From: Gemmatimonadaceae bacterium
Lineage (GTDB): Bacteria; Gemmatimonadota; Gemmatimonadetes; Gemmatimonadales; Gemmatimonadaceae
Length of the DNA: 47,018 nt
Direction of reading: 5' to 3'
NCBI GenBank assembly: GCA_013361935.1
Contig: JABFXC010000048.1
Span: 1-47,018 of the forward strand
Shown: in pieces, positions 25,108 through 33,071 of the stretch
Numbering within the stretch: the first letter of the stretch is position 1
How the letters are laid out: every line of letters starts with the position of its first letter
Notes under the pieces: generated by a model
The model's database searches: none
The model's input: only the letters and a program-made list of their open reading frames with translations
What the model was told of the DNA's origin: nothing
Position numbers and translations under genes: made by a program

Positions 25108-25733
25108 ACGGGGCGATGGCTGGCTCGCGCGACGACGGGGTCGTCGACATCGGCGAGGCGCGCACGGCGGATTCGGCGAGCGTGGCGGAGCGACGGTCGC
25201 GCTTCGAGCGCGAGGCGATGACGCATCTCGACGCGCTCTACGCCTTCGCCCTCAAGCTGTCGCGCTCGCGCGACGACGCGGAGGACCTGGTCGGAGATAC
25301 GATCCTGCGTGCCTTCGAGCGGTGGGATCAGTACCGCCTGGGCACCAACATCCGGGCCTGGCTCTTCACGATCCTCTACCACGTGTTCGTGAGCCGGAAG
25401 CGGCGGATCGACGCGCGCGAGGTGCACGCGCCCGACGACGCGGACGGCTGGTCGGCGTTCGAGGCGGTGGGGGAGATCGATCCGGAGGGACGCTTCTACG
25501 AGTCGTTCCTCGACGACGAGGTCACTCGGGCGATCGACGCGCTCCCGGACGAGTACCGCACGGCGGTGGTGCTGAGCGACCTGCACGAGCTCCGCTACGC
25601 GGAGATCGCCGAGATCCTCGGCGTGCCCGAGGGGACGGTGAAGTCGCGGCTCTTCCGCGGGCGGCGGCTCCTGCAGAAGAAGCTCGTCGATTACGCGGTG
25701 GAGATGAACTACATCCGGCGCCCGGCGGCGTGA
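25104..25733 (+). CDS. ECF-family sigma factor coupled to the TetR gene
   Basis: A 209-residue sigma factor. Region 2 (about residues 33-100) includes LSRSRDDAEDLVGDTILRAF and NIRAWLFTILYHVFVSRKRR. Region 4 (about 142-197) includes LPDEYRTAVVLSDLHELRYA and the helix-turn-helix LGVPEGTVKSRLFRGRRLL. It begins inside the TetR stop codon, so both are made from one mRNA. No anti-sigma gene lies next to it; the following gene is convergent. The TetR protein, rather than an anti-sigma factor, may therefore control its level. Confidence 0.92.
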   Translation: MNGAMAGSRDDGVVDIGEARTADSASVAERRSRFEREAMTHLDALYAFALKLSRSRDDAEDLVGDTILRAFERWDQYRLGTNIRAWLFTILYHVFVSRKRRIDAREVHAPDDADGWSAFEAVGEIDPEGRFYESFLDDEVTRAIDALPDEYRTAVVLSDLHELRYAEIAEILGVPEGTVKSRLFRGRRLLQKKLVDYAVEMNYIRRPAA

Positions 25734-25738
25734 ACTGA

Positions 25739-26170
25739 TTACGTCGCGGGGCCGCAGAGGATGTCGAGCTCACCCACCTTCACGTCCGCCAGGCTGGAGC
25801 CGTCGTAGTGGTGCCACACCGTCAGGTGCGGACAGACTGGGGCGTCGGTGAGGACCTGGTAGTCGAAGTGGTCGATCGACGACGCGCATCCCTTCGGGTG
25901 CGGTGTGGCAACGATGGTGATCTTCAGCTCTCTCCCCGACAGCGTGCGATAGGCGGAGAGGTCGTAGCAGGGGTTGGGGGTGACGATCCGCCCATAGATC
26001 GTGAAGAGCATCGGGCCGGGGCCGCCGAAGAGCACGTTGGGGAGGTCGGAGGCTGGCGCCTCGACGGCAGTGACGCTGATCGGCAGCGCCGCACCGTAGG
26101 GGTTCGGCGCCGCGGGGTTGTCGGAGCAACCGGCCAGGGCGATCGCGAGCAAGAGCGCACGGCTTCGCAT
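25739..26170 (-). CDS. lipoprotein of unknown function
   Basis: A 143-residue lipoprotein: MRSRALLLAIALAGC is a signal with lipobox LAGC (Cys15). The mature protein starts SDNPAAPNPYG and is beta-rich, with four further Cys (in NPCYDL, KGCASS, PVCPHL and ILCGPAT) that could form two disulfides. I do not recognise a family. On the minus strand, TTGACG lies about 18 bases before TTGTTA, a plausible promoter. It is convergent with the ECF sigma gene (5-base gap) and divergent from the ITPase gene. Confidence 0.8.
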   Translation of the reverse strand: MRSRALLLAIALAGCSDNPAAPNPYGAALPISVTAVEAPASDLPNVLFGGPGPMLFTIYGRIVTPNPCYDLSAYRTLSGRELKITIVATPHPKGCASSIDHFDYQVLTDAPVCPHLTVWHHYDGSSLADVKVGELDILCGPAT

Positions 26171-26266
26171 GGGGGCGCGGGTGAAGGTCCTGACTAACAA
26201 CCCATCGGGCGCGCACCGCGTCAAGATGTCGGTGCGGCAGCGGCGCCGGCCGCCTAACTTCCCTCG

Positions 26267-26863
26267 ATGCCCGAGCTCCCCACGATCCGTCGCGTCGCCG
26301 TCGGCTCGACCAACCCGGTGAAGATCGCCGCCGTGCGCGCCGTGCTCGCCCGCGCGGACATCGCGGCGACGGTCGAGGGCGCCGCCGTTCCCTCCGACGT
26401 GCCAGATCAGCCGCGCGGCGACGACGAGACGATTCGCGGCGCCCGCAATCGCGCCGGGCGTGCCCGTGAGGCGCTGGACGCCGACCTCGGCGTCGGTCTC
26501 GAAGGGGGGATCGTCGAGCTGCCCGACGGCTCGATGCGCACCTGCGCCTGGGCGGTGGTGGTCGATCGCGAGGGACGCGCGGGCAGCGGCGGCTCGCTGG
26601 CGATGCCACTTCCTCCCGCGGTGGCGGCGATGATCCGCGACGGTCTCGAGCTCGGCCACGCGATGGATCGGCTCACGGGTGGACGCGACACCAAGCACGG
26701 CGCGGGCGCGAGCGGGATCCTCACCGCGGGACTCATCGACCGGCAGCGGGCGTACGAGAGCCTGGTCACGTACGCGCTGGCGCCGTGGCTTTCACCCGCG
26801 TACTACGACATGGGAGTGGACATGGGGACGGGGGAGCGAGGGCGGGGCTGGGACGACGTCTGA
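26267..26863 (+). CDS. yjjX: inosine/xanthosine triphosphatase, YjjX (DUF84) family
   Basis: A 198-residue nucleotide house-cleaning enzyme that would hydrolyse ITP/XTP. The N-terminus VAVGSTNPVKIAAVRAVL is the family's nucleotide-binding start, followed by SDVPDQPRGDDETIRGARNR and GVGLEGGIVELPDG. DRLTGGRDTKHGAGASGILT near the end is also typical. The natural C-terminus probably ends near LAPWLSPAYYD; the last about 17 residues (MGVDMGTGERGRGWDDV) and the stop codon are encoded by the intergenic repeat element that begins at 26807. There is no ribosome binding site; TAACTT ends six bases before the ATG, so it may be leaderless. Confidence 0.88.
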   Translation: MPELPTIRRVAVGSTNPVKIAAVRAVLARADIAATVEGAAVPSDVPDQPRGDDETIRGARNRAGRAREALDADLGVGLEGGIVELPDGSMRTCAWAVVVDREGRAGSGGSLAMPLPPAVAAMIRDGLELGHAMDRLTGGRDTKHGAGASGILTAGLIDRQRAYESLVTYALAPWLSPAYYDMGVDMGTGERGRGWDDV

Positions 26864-26946
26864 CGTGTGAGTCCTCCCTCCCACGTCCCCCGTCGTCCCC
26901 GAGTCCCCAATTCGCTCCCCCGTCCCCCGTCCACTCCCACGTCCCC
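26807..26946. repeat. dispersed heptad-repeat palindrome, family B copy 1
   Basis: A 140-base imperfect palindrome. Left arm 26807-26840 and right arm 26911-26946 are largely complementary (GGGAGTGGAC and ACGGGGGAGCGA against their reverse complements). The purine-rich strand reads as 7-base units. An inverted copy of nearly the same sequence is at 40208-40347. It encodes the C-terminus of the ITPase-like protein and ends just before the stop codon of the convergent small membrane protein. Confidence 0.85.
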
Positions 26947-26947
26947 G

Positions 26948-27163
26948 TCAGCGCCGCAAGAAGAGAGCGTAGTACGCCACGTAGAACCACGAGAAGAAGC
27001 CGTGGATGATCGCCCAGAGGATGGAGTGGTCGACGCTCCACGAGATCGTGATGGCGAGCGCGCTGCCGAAGCCGACGCCGGCCTTGGCGACGGTGGTGGT
27101 GCGCTGCACGACGGTGGGGCGGGGCGGAACGCCGGGATCGTGGACGGGTCCGGAGTAGGTCAT
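26948..27163 (-). CDS. small conserved membrane protein
   Basis: A 71-residue protein with a polar N-terminus (MTYSGPVHDPGVPPRPTVVQ) and a hydrophobic C-terminal half, AGVGFGSALAITISWSVDHS then ILWAIIHGFFSWFYVAYYAL. This forms two short helices of a kind I recall from small uncharacterised inner-membrane proteins in many bacteria. The ATG overlaps the D-aminoacylase stop by four bases (ATGA), so it is translationally coupled. It is the last gene of a three-gene minus-strand operon. Function unknown. Confidence 0.8.
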   Translation of the reverse strand: MTYSGPVHDPGVPPRPTVVQRTTTVAKAGVGFGSALAITISWSVDHSILWAIIHGFFSWFYVAYYALFLRR

Positions 27164-28851
27164 GAGAGGCTCGCGGTCGAAGCGGCGCCCGCGCGGAGAG
27201 CGCGCCCGTTTCGCGCGTCGGCGCGCTGGCCGTCGCGCAGGGCGACGCGGCCGTTGACGATCACCACGTCGATGCCGACGGGATACTGGAAGGGCTGCGC
27301 GAAGGTCGCACGATCCTCGACCGTCGCCGGATCGAAGACGACGACGTCGCCCGCCATCCCGGCGGCGAGGCGTCCGCGGTCGGTGAGGCCGAGCCGCGAC
27401 GCGGCGAACCCGCTCATCTTGTGCACGGCCTGCGCGAGGGTGAGGGTCTTCGTCTCGCGCACGTAGCGGGCGAGGACGCGGGGAAAGGTGCCGAGCCCGC
27501 GCGGATGCGGATGGCCGCGGCGCGCCGGCCCCTCGATGGCGAACGCGCCGCCGTCGCTGCAGACCATGCCTAACGGGTGGGCGAGGATGCGCTTCAGGTT
27601 GTCCTCGCTCATCGCGAAGACGACGGTATCGACGTCGGCACGGTTGCGGCGGAGGAGCGCGACCGCGGTGTCGTACGGATCGGCGCCGAGCGTCGCCGCG
27701 TAGTCGCCGAGCTTCCGTCCCTCGGCGGCCTTGTCCGCGGCGTCGGCGACGCCGGCGATCATGACGCTGTTCCAGCCGGCGAGCCCCTCGACCTTGGCGA
27801 GCGTCTCGCGGCGGATGCGCGGCGCGGTGTCCGCGGCGTCCAGTCGGGCGAGGAACGCATCCGTGCCGCCGTCGAGCGACCAGTTGGGGAAGAGGTTGCT
27901 CAGCCCCGTCGCATACGCCACGTACGGGTAGCGGTCGAAGGCGACGTCCATGCCCGCCGCCTTCGCCGCCTCGATCCTGCCTAACGCGTCGCCGACTTTC
28001 GCCCAGTTGCGCGGTCCCTGCGTCTTGAGGTGGGAGATCTGCAGCGGGCATCGCGCGGCCCGGGCGATCGCCAGCGCCTCGTCGATGGCCTCGAGGAGGC
28101 GGTCGTCCTCGTTGCGCATGTGCGTCGCGTAGGGAAGGCCGCGCGCGGCGAGGGGGGCGCAGAGCGCGGCGATCTCCTCGCGCGACGCGAAGGAGCCGGG
28201 CGCGTACTCGAGCCCCGTCGAGACGCCGCAGGCTCCCTCGGCGAGCGCGCCCTCGACGAGCGCGCGCATGCGCGACAGCTCGTCGGCCGTCGCCGGGCGG
28301 TCGTCCTCGCCGACGACGAGCGCGCGGACGGTGCCGAGCCCGATCATCGATGCGACGTTGACCGCGCTCGGGAGCCGGTTGATCGCGCGGAAGAGCTCGT
28401 GCATCGACTCCGAGCGGCCGTCCGTGCCTAACGCGCCGCGGACGAGCCCCGCCGCCGTCGTCGGGCGGGGCGCGGGCGCGCGGGAGGCGCCGTCCTGTCC
28501 GACGACGATCGTCGTGATCCCCTGGCGGATCACCGACTCGGCGCGCGGGTCGGCGAAGAGCGTGCCGTCGCCGTGCGAGTGGATGTCGACGAAGCCGGGG
28601 GCCACCGCCCTGCCGCGTGCGTCGATCTCGACGCGCCCGGAACCGGTGACACGCGGCTCGACGACGGTGACGACGCCATGGCGGATCGCCACGTCCGCGT
28701 CGCGGCCGTCGGCGCCGCTGCCGTCGAACACCGTGCCGCCGCGGACGACGACATCGTGCTCGTGGCGGCCGAGGTGAAGGAAGGGACCGCAGGCCGCGGC
28801 GGCGATCGCGGCGCCCGCCCCGGCGACGAAGCCGCGGCGCGTCGTGCTCAC
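27160..28851 (-). CDS. D-aminoacylase / N-acyl-D-amino-acid deacylase-like amidohydrolase
   Basis: A 563-residue amidohydrolase that would release D-amino acids from N-acyl-D-amino acids or related peptides. MSTTRRGFVAGAGAAIAAAAC has a twin-arginine motif (RRGF) and ends in Cys21, so it may be a Tat-exported lipoprotein. The metal-binding HSH is at 91-93 (VDIHSHGD), with a later QISHLK and VCSDGG (catalytic Asp) as in the family; the C-terminal AGMAGDVVVFDP is typical. The GTG start overlaps the S66 peptidase stop by four bases. Three Leu-Gly pairs use TTA inside octamers. It sits between an LD-carboxypeptidase and a small membrane protein, consistent with peptidoglycan recycling. Confidence 0.9.
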   Translation of the reverse strand: MSTTRRGFVAGAGAAIAAAACGPFLHLGRHEHDVVVRGGTVFDGSGADGRDADVAIRHGVVTVVEPRVTGSGRVEIDARGRAVAPGFVDIHSHGDGTLFADPRAESVIRQGITTIVVGQDGASRAPAPRPTTAAGLVRGALGTDGRSESMHELFRAINRLPSAVNVASMIGLGTVRALVVGEDDRPATADELSRMRALVEGALAEGACGVSTGLEYAPGSFASREEIAALCAPLAARGLPYATHMRNEDDRLLEAIDEALAIARAARCPLQISHLKTQGPRNWAKVGDALGRIEAAKAAGMDVAFDRYPYVAYATGLSNLFPNWSLDGGTDAFLARLDAADTAPRIRRETLAKVEGLAGWNSVMIAGVADAADKAAEGRKLGDYAATLGADPYDTAVALLRRNRADVDTVVFAMSEDNLKRILAHPLGMVCSDGGAFAIEGPARRGHPHPRGLGTFPRVLARYVRETKTLTLAQAVHKMSGFAASRLGLTDRGRLAAGMAGDVVVFDPATVEDRATFAQPFQYPVGIDVVIVNGRVALRDGQRADARNGRALRAGAASTASLS

Positions 28852-29840
28852 CCCGCGCTCTCCGCTGGCGCCGCGCCTTCGGGAGTGCTGAGCGCGTCCT
28901 CGCGATGCACGAGCCACCCCGTCTGCTCCTCGGCGACCAGCTCGACCTCGGTGCCGATGGGGAGCGTCAGGTTCGGTACCTCGTGGCCCGCGGGAAAGTC
29001 GGTGAGGATCGGGATGCCGAGATCGGAGACGAGGTCGAGGAGAAAGTTCTCGAACTCCTCCTCTTCCGAGCGATCGAGGGAGAACTGGCCGAGGACGATC
29101 CCGCGCACGCCGCGGAGCAGCCCGGCGGCGCGCAGGTGCACGAGCCGCTCGTCGACGTACGACATCGGATCGCGCGTCTCCTCGAGGAAGAGGATGGAAT
29201 CGCGCGTGTCGATCTCGTACGGGGTCCCGATGGTCTGCTGGACGAGCGAGAGGTTCCCGCCGACGAGACGTCCCGTCGCGCGCCCCGGTCGCACCGAGCG
29301 TGCGACGTCGCGGCCGATGCGTGCGGCGGGACGCGGGTTCGTCATCGACGTGAGCAGCGACGACATCGTGGGGTCGCGCGTGCTCGGGATCAGATCGTCG
29401 ACGGTGGGGCCATGCCAGACGCGGAGGCTCGCCCGGCGCATGAGCCAGAGATGCAGCGCGGTGATGTCCGAATAGCCGACGAAGATCTTGGGATTGCGGC
29501 GGAAGATCTCCGGCTCGAGATGCGGCAGCATGCGCACCGCGCCGTAGCCGCCGGTGCCGCCGATGACCGCCTTCACCTCGGGGTTGAGCCACATCCCCAT
29601 GAAGTTCTCGGCGCGGCGCTCGTCCTCGGCGACGTTGAAGCGCCGCTGCGTGAGGATCTCCTGATCGAGGACCACGCGGTAGCCCGCGCGCTCGAGCGCA
29701 TGGCAGCCGCGGCGCAGCCAGCCGGGACGTGGGGAGTACGAGGGAGCGACGACGCCGATGAGATCGCCCTTGGCGAGCGGGGCCGGACGAAGGAGAGGAG
29801 GGAGTGACGATTCCTCGTCGGGGGGCGTCGGGGGAAGCAT
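28848..29840 (-). CDS. ldcA: S66-family LD-carboxypeptidase
   Basis: A 330-residue serine peptidase of the LdcA type, which cuts the L,D bond of muropeptides. The nucleophile Ser124 is in VGYSDITAL, a Glu near 220 in ILFLEE, and His286 in FPAGHEVPN, matching the Ser-Glu-His triad. GGTGGYGAVR forms the conserved glycine loop. No signal peptide is seen, so it is probably cytoplasmic, as for E. coli LdcA. The ATG at 29840 is preceded by TACAAT with a seven-base gap and no ribosome binding site, so the operon mRNA may be leaderless. It is the first gene of the operon and divergent from ispH. Confidence 0.9.
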   Translation of the reverse strand: MLPPTPPDEESSLPPLLRPAPLAKGDLIGVVAPSYSPRPGWLRRGCHALERAGYRVVLDQEILTQRRFNVAEDERRAENFMGMWLNPEVKAVIGGTGGYGAVRMLPHLEPEIFRRNPKIFVGYSDITALHLWLMRRASLRVWHGPTVDDLIPSTRDPTMSSLLTSMTNPRPAARIGRDVARSVRPGRATGRLVGGNLSLVQQTIGTPYEIDTRDSILFLEETRDPMSYVDERLVHLRAAGLLRGVRGIVLGQFSLDRSEEEEFENFLLDLVSDLGIPILTDFPAGHEVPNLTLPIGTEVELVAEEQTGWLVHREDALSTPEGAAPAESAG

Positions 29841-29847
29841 CCCGGAG

Positions 29848-29853
29848 ATTGTA
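29848..29853 (-). promoter_or_regulatory. -10 box of the LD-carboxypeptidase operon
   Basis: TACAAT on the minus strand, seven bases before the ATG. A weak TTCCCC lies 17 bases further upstream. The spacing would put the transcription start at or next to the start codon. Confidence 0.5.
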
Positions 29854-29966
29854 GAGGGCGGGCGAGTCGCGGGGAAGTGTGCGGCGCCGCTGACGATCGG
29901 GACAGCGGAGCCGAGGAGTGTGATCCGCGTTCGGATGCATTGGACCCTGCGCCCCAGTATCTTTCG

Positions 29967-31187
29967 ATGATGCCACCGTCCGACTCCACCTACTTCCGCA
30001 AGGGCTTCGGTCTGAAGACCGCGGTCCAGGACGAGCTCGCCTCCGACTACGACGGGCGGCTCGTCGACGCGCTGCGTGCGAACGAGTACACGCTCACCGC
30101 GGGCGACGTCACCGTGCGGCTGGCGAAGGAGTTCGGGTTCTGCTACGGCGTCGAGCGCGCGGTGGAGTACGCGTACCAGACGCGGCGCAAGTTCCCCGAC
30201 AAGCGCATCTTCCTCGTCGGCGAGATCATCCACAACCCGCACGTGAACTCGAAGCTCCGCGAGATGGGGATCGAGATCCTCGCGCCGAGCGAGAGCGGGG
30301 TGTTCGACTATTCCGTGGTGAAGCCGGAGGACGTCGTGATCATGCCGGCGTTCGGCGTCACCATCGCCGACTTCGAGACGCTGCGGAAGATCGGCTGCGT
30401 GATGGTCGACACGACGTGCGGCTCGGTGCTCAACGTCTGGAAGCGGGTGGACGGCTACGCGAAGGACGGCTTCACGGCGCTGATCCACGGGAAGTACTAC
30501 CACGAGGAGACGCGGGCGACGGCGTCGCAGGTGACGAAGTTCCCGAACGGTCACTACATCGTCGTGCGGCACATGGACGACGTGCGGGTGCTCTGCGACT
30601 TCATCGAGGGGAAGGGCGTGACGCGCGAGATGGTGCTGGAGAAGTTCCATCACTCGGTCTCGCCGGGCTTCGATCCCGAGCAGCACCTGCAGCGCGTCGG
30701 CGTGGCGAACCAGACGACGATGCTCGCGCGCGAGTCGCTGGCGATCGGCGAGGAGGTCGGCGCGGCGATGGAGCGCCGCTACGGCCCCGCGCATCGCGCC
30801 GAGCACTTCCGCACCTTCGACACCATCTGCTCGGCGACGCAGGACCGGCAGGACGCGGTGCGCGAGCTGCTCGAGGAGCCGCTGGACGTGATGATCGTGG
30901 TCGGCGGGTACAACTCGAGCAACACGATCTCGCTCGCCGCGATCTGCGCGGAGCGGGTGACGACGTACCACATCGAGGACGCGAGCGCGATCGACCCGGA
31001 GAGCGGGGCGATCCGCTACCGCCCGGCGGGCATCCACCACAGCGAGAAGACCGTCAGCGGCTGGCTACCGCCGGCGGGCGCGGTGCGCGTGGGGCTGACG
31101 GCGGGGGCGAGCACGCCGAACAACAAGATCGGCGAGACGGTCGCGCGGGTGCTGGCGACGCGCGGCGTCGTTCCCGAGCTCGGCTGA
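29967..31187 (+). CDS. ispH: 4-hydroxy-3-methylbut-2-enyl diphosphate reductase
   Basis: A 406-residue iron-sulfur enzyme catalysing the last step of the MEP isoprenoid pathway (HMBPP to IPP and DMAPP). The three cluster cysteines are Cys59 (GFCYGVERAV), Cys151 (DTTCGSVLNVW) and Cys288 (DTICSATQDRQ). The length, the N-terminal extension of about 45 residues and KFPDKRIFLVGEIIHNPHVN match the long plant/cyanobacterial-like form rather than the roughly 320-residue proteobacterial form. Two consecutive ATGs begin the frame (29967 and 29970); TATCTT lies just upstream without a ribosome binding site. Two genes follow on the same strand with 17-base and overlapping spacing. Confidence 0.95.
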   Translation: MMPPSDSTYFRKGFGLKTAVQDELASDYDGRLVDALRANEYTLTAGDVTVRLAKEFGFCYGVERAVEYAYQTRRKFPDKRIFLVGEIIHNPHVNSKLREMGIEILAPSESGVFDYSVVKPEDVVIMPAFGVTIADFETLRKIGCVMVDTTCGSVLNVWKRVDGYAKDGFTALIHGKYYHEETRATASQVTKFPNGHYIVVRHMDDVRVLCDFIEGKGVTREMVLEKFHHSVSPGFDPEQHLQRVGVANQTTMLARESLAIGEEVGAAMERRYGPAHRAEHFRTFDTICSATQDRQDAVRELLEEPLDVMIVVGGYNSSNTISLAAICAERVTTYHIEDASAIDPESGAIRYRPAGIHHSEKTVSGWLPPAGAVRVGLTAGASTPNNKIGETVARVLATRGVVPELG

Positions 31188-31204
31188 GCGGCGCGGCGCA
31201 TCGG

Positions 31205-32179
31205 ATGGCGTCGATACTCAAGCGTCTGACCGGCCGCGGGGCGGCCGTGGAGTCCCCGGCGGACGGGCCGGGGGAGATCGAGCTGCGCGCGGCGGGGGCG
31301 CGGGTGGTGATCGTCCCCGAGCTCGGCGGGCGGATCACCGCGCTGGAGCTGGACGGGCGGCAGTGGCTGGCGACCGGCGCACCGCCTAACGGCGCGCCGG
31401 AGGAGGCGCGCGGCGCGGCGACGGGCTGGGAGGAGTGCTTCCCGACGGTGAGCGCGGCGCGGCTGGTCTCGAAGCACAGCGGGCTGTCGATCGAGGTCCC
31501 GGCGCTCGGCGAGGCGCGCACGCTGCGTCCGCTGACGAGCATCGCGACCCTCGACGGCGCGCTCGAGGCGACCTGCGAGTGGACGGGGGAGCGGATGCAG
31601 TACCAGCTCACCCGGACGACCCGCGTCGCCGCGGGCGAGGTGACCATGCGCTACGCGGTGAAGAACGCCGGCGCCGCGCCGATGCCCTTCCTCTGGGCGG
31701 CGAACGTCGCCATGCCGTTAGGCAGCGGGACGCGGGTCGCGCTCCCCGACAACGCCCGGGCGCGGGTGCTCGCGCAGCACGGCATCGACATGCTCGGGGT
31801 CGGCGCCGAGCATCGCTGGCCGCGCTTCCGTACGGCGAAGAAGATCGTCGACATGGGGGCGCCGGACGCGGTGGCCGGCCGCTACGCGGTGCACGTGTCC
31901 TTCGATCTGCCCGTCGGCTATGTCACGGTAACCGAAGGGAGCGCGCGGCTCGAGCTGCGGCTCGACCCGACGGTGATCTCGCGGATCGGGCTGGCGGTGC
32001 GGCGGAAGGCGGGGGAAGCGCGACTGCTCACGCTGCAGCCGGCGATCGGCATCCCGGACGCGGTCGCGCACGCGGCGGGGGTGGAGGCCAGTGCCGCGTG
32101 GCTGGAGCCGGGCGAGACGCGCCGGTGGTCGATGACCTGGCGCGGCGGCACCGGGACGGACGAGGGGCGGCCGGAGTGA
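31205..32179 (+). CDS. aldose 1-epimerase-like (galactose mutarotase fold) protein
   Basis: A 324-residue protein with the beta-sandwich pattern of mutarotase-like enzymes: VVIVPELGGRITALELDGRQW near the N-terminus, GWEECFPTVSA as the region that carries active-site residues in this superfamily, and later VTEGSARLELRLDP. The typical catalytic His/Glu pair of GalM is not clearly assignable, so it may act on a different sugar or only bind one. There is no signal peptide. It starts 17 bases after ispH and its stop overlaps the SGNH hydrolase start by four bases. It contains one octamer in each orientation (31384 and 31716). Confidence 0.72.
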   Translation: MASILKRLTGRGAAVESPADGPGEIELRAAGARVVIVPELGGRITALELDGRQWLATGAPPNGAPEEARGAATGWEECFPTVSAARLVSKHSGLSIEVPALGEARTLRPLTSIATLDGALEATCEWTGERMQYQLTRTTRVAAGEVTMRYAVKNAGAAPMPFLWAANVAMPLGSGTRVALPDNARARVLAQHGIDMLGVGAEHRWPRFRTAKKIVDMGAPDAVAGRYAVHVSFDLPVGYVTVTEGSARLELRLDPTVISRIGLAVRRKAGEARLLTLQPAIGIPDAVAHAAGVEASAAWLEPGETRRWSMTWRGGTGTDEGRPE

Positions 32180-32937
32180 GCGCGGGCGCGATGCTCTACG
32201 TCGCGCTCGGCGACTCGATGTCCATCGACCTCTATCCCGCGCTCGACGCGGGGGAGACGGACGTCGCGGTGGCGCTGGAGCGGCGGACCGACGCCGGCTC
32301 GGTCGCGCCGTTGGGCGCGGCGTCGCTACTCGTCCGCAACGACGACGGGCGCTGGCCGGAGTTCGCCGGGCGCGACCTGCAGTCGCGCTGGCCGCGGATG
32401 CAGTCGGAGATCCTGGCGACGGACGCGGCGACGATCGGCGACGTCTTCGACGCGCAGCTCCCCGCGCTCCCGGAGAGCGCGGGCGAGGCGATCGTGACGA
32501 TCACCGTCGGCGGGAACGACCTGCTGAGCGCGTACTCGACGCGGCCGCGGGCGTCGCTCATGGCGCGCATCGTGCGCGACATCGGCGCGGGCTACGACGC
32601 GATGCTCGACGCGATCGCCGAGCGGTTGCCGGGGGCGCGGCTGGTCCTGACGACCGTCTACGATCCTTCCGACCGCACCGGCCGCATCCCCGGCGTCCTC
32701 GAGGACGTGGGACGACTTCCCCTGCAGCATCTGGACGCGCTCAACCAGCACATCCGCGAGCTGGCGAAGGCCCGGGCCAACGCGGTGCTCGCCGACGTCT
32801 ACGGCCATTTCCTCGGCCACGGGGCGAGTGTCGAGGAGAAGCACCGCTGGTACTGGAAGCGGTCGCTCGTCGAGCCCTCGGCGACCGGGGCGAGCGAGAT
32901 TCGCCGCGTCTGGCTCGACGCCCTCGAGCTGGACTGA
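32176..32937 (+). CDS. SGNH/GDSL-family hydrolase, catalytic His not evident
   Basis: A 253-residue protein. The block I motif is ALGDSMS with Ser14, and block III is VGGND (111-115). In block V, where active members have D-x-x-H-P before 'xxxGxxxI', this protein reads SLVEPSATGASEIRRVW, with Glu233 in place of the expected His. It may use another residue (HRWYW lies just before) or may have lost hydrolase activity. The start is a GTG overlapping the previous stop (GTGA); an ATG at 32191 is an alternative. No signal peptide is seen. Confidence 0.8.
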   Translation: MSAGAMLYVALGDSMSIDLYPALDAGETDVAVALERRTDAGSVAPLGAASLLVRNDDGRWPEFAGRDLQSRWPRMQSEILATDAATIGDVFDAQLPALPESAGEAIVTITVGGNDLLSAYSTRPRASLMARIVRDIGAGYDAMLDAIAERLPGARLVLTTVYDPSDRTGRIPGVLEDVGRLPLQHLDALNQHIRELAKARANAVLADVYGHFLGHGASVEEKHRWYWKRSLVEPSATGASEIRRVWLDALELD

Positions 32938-33071
32938 GGGCTGGCGCGCGTCACACGGCGCCGCTCGATGAAACTATCGTAATGAGGCGAGCGCGGCCGT
33001 GACCGCGCGAGGGCGTTCCCCGTCAATGGGATGCGGCGATGCGGCCGCGCCTAACGGATGCAAGGACGTCA

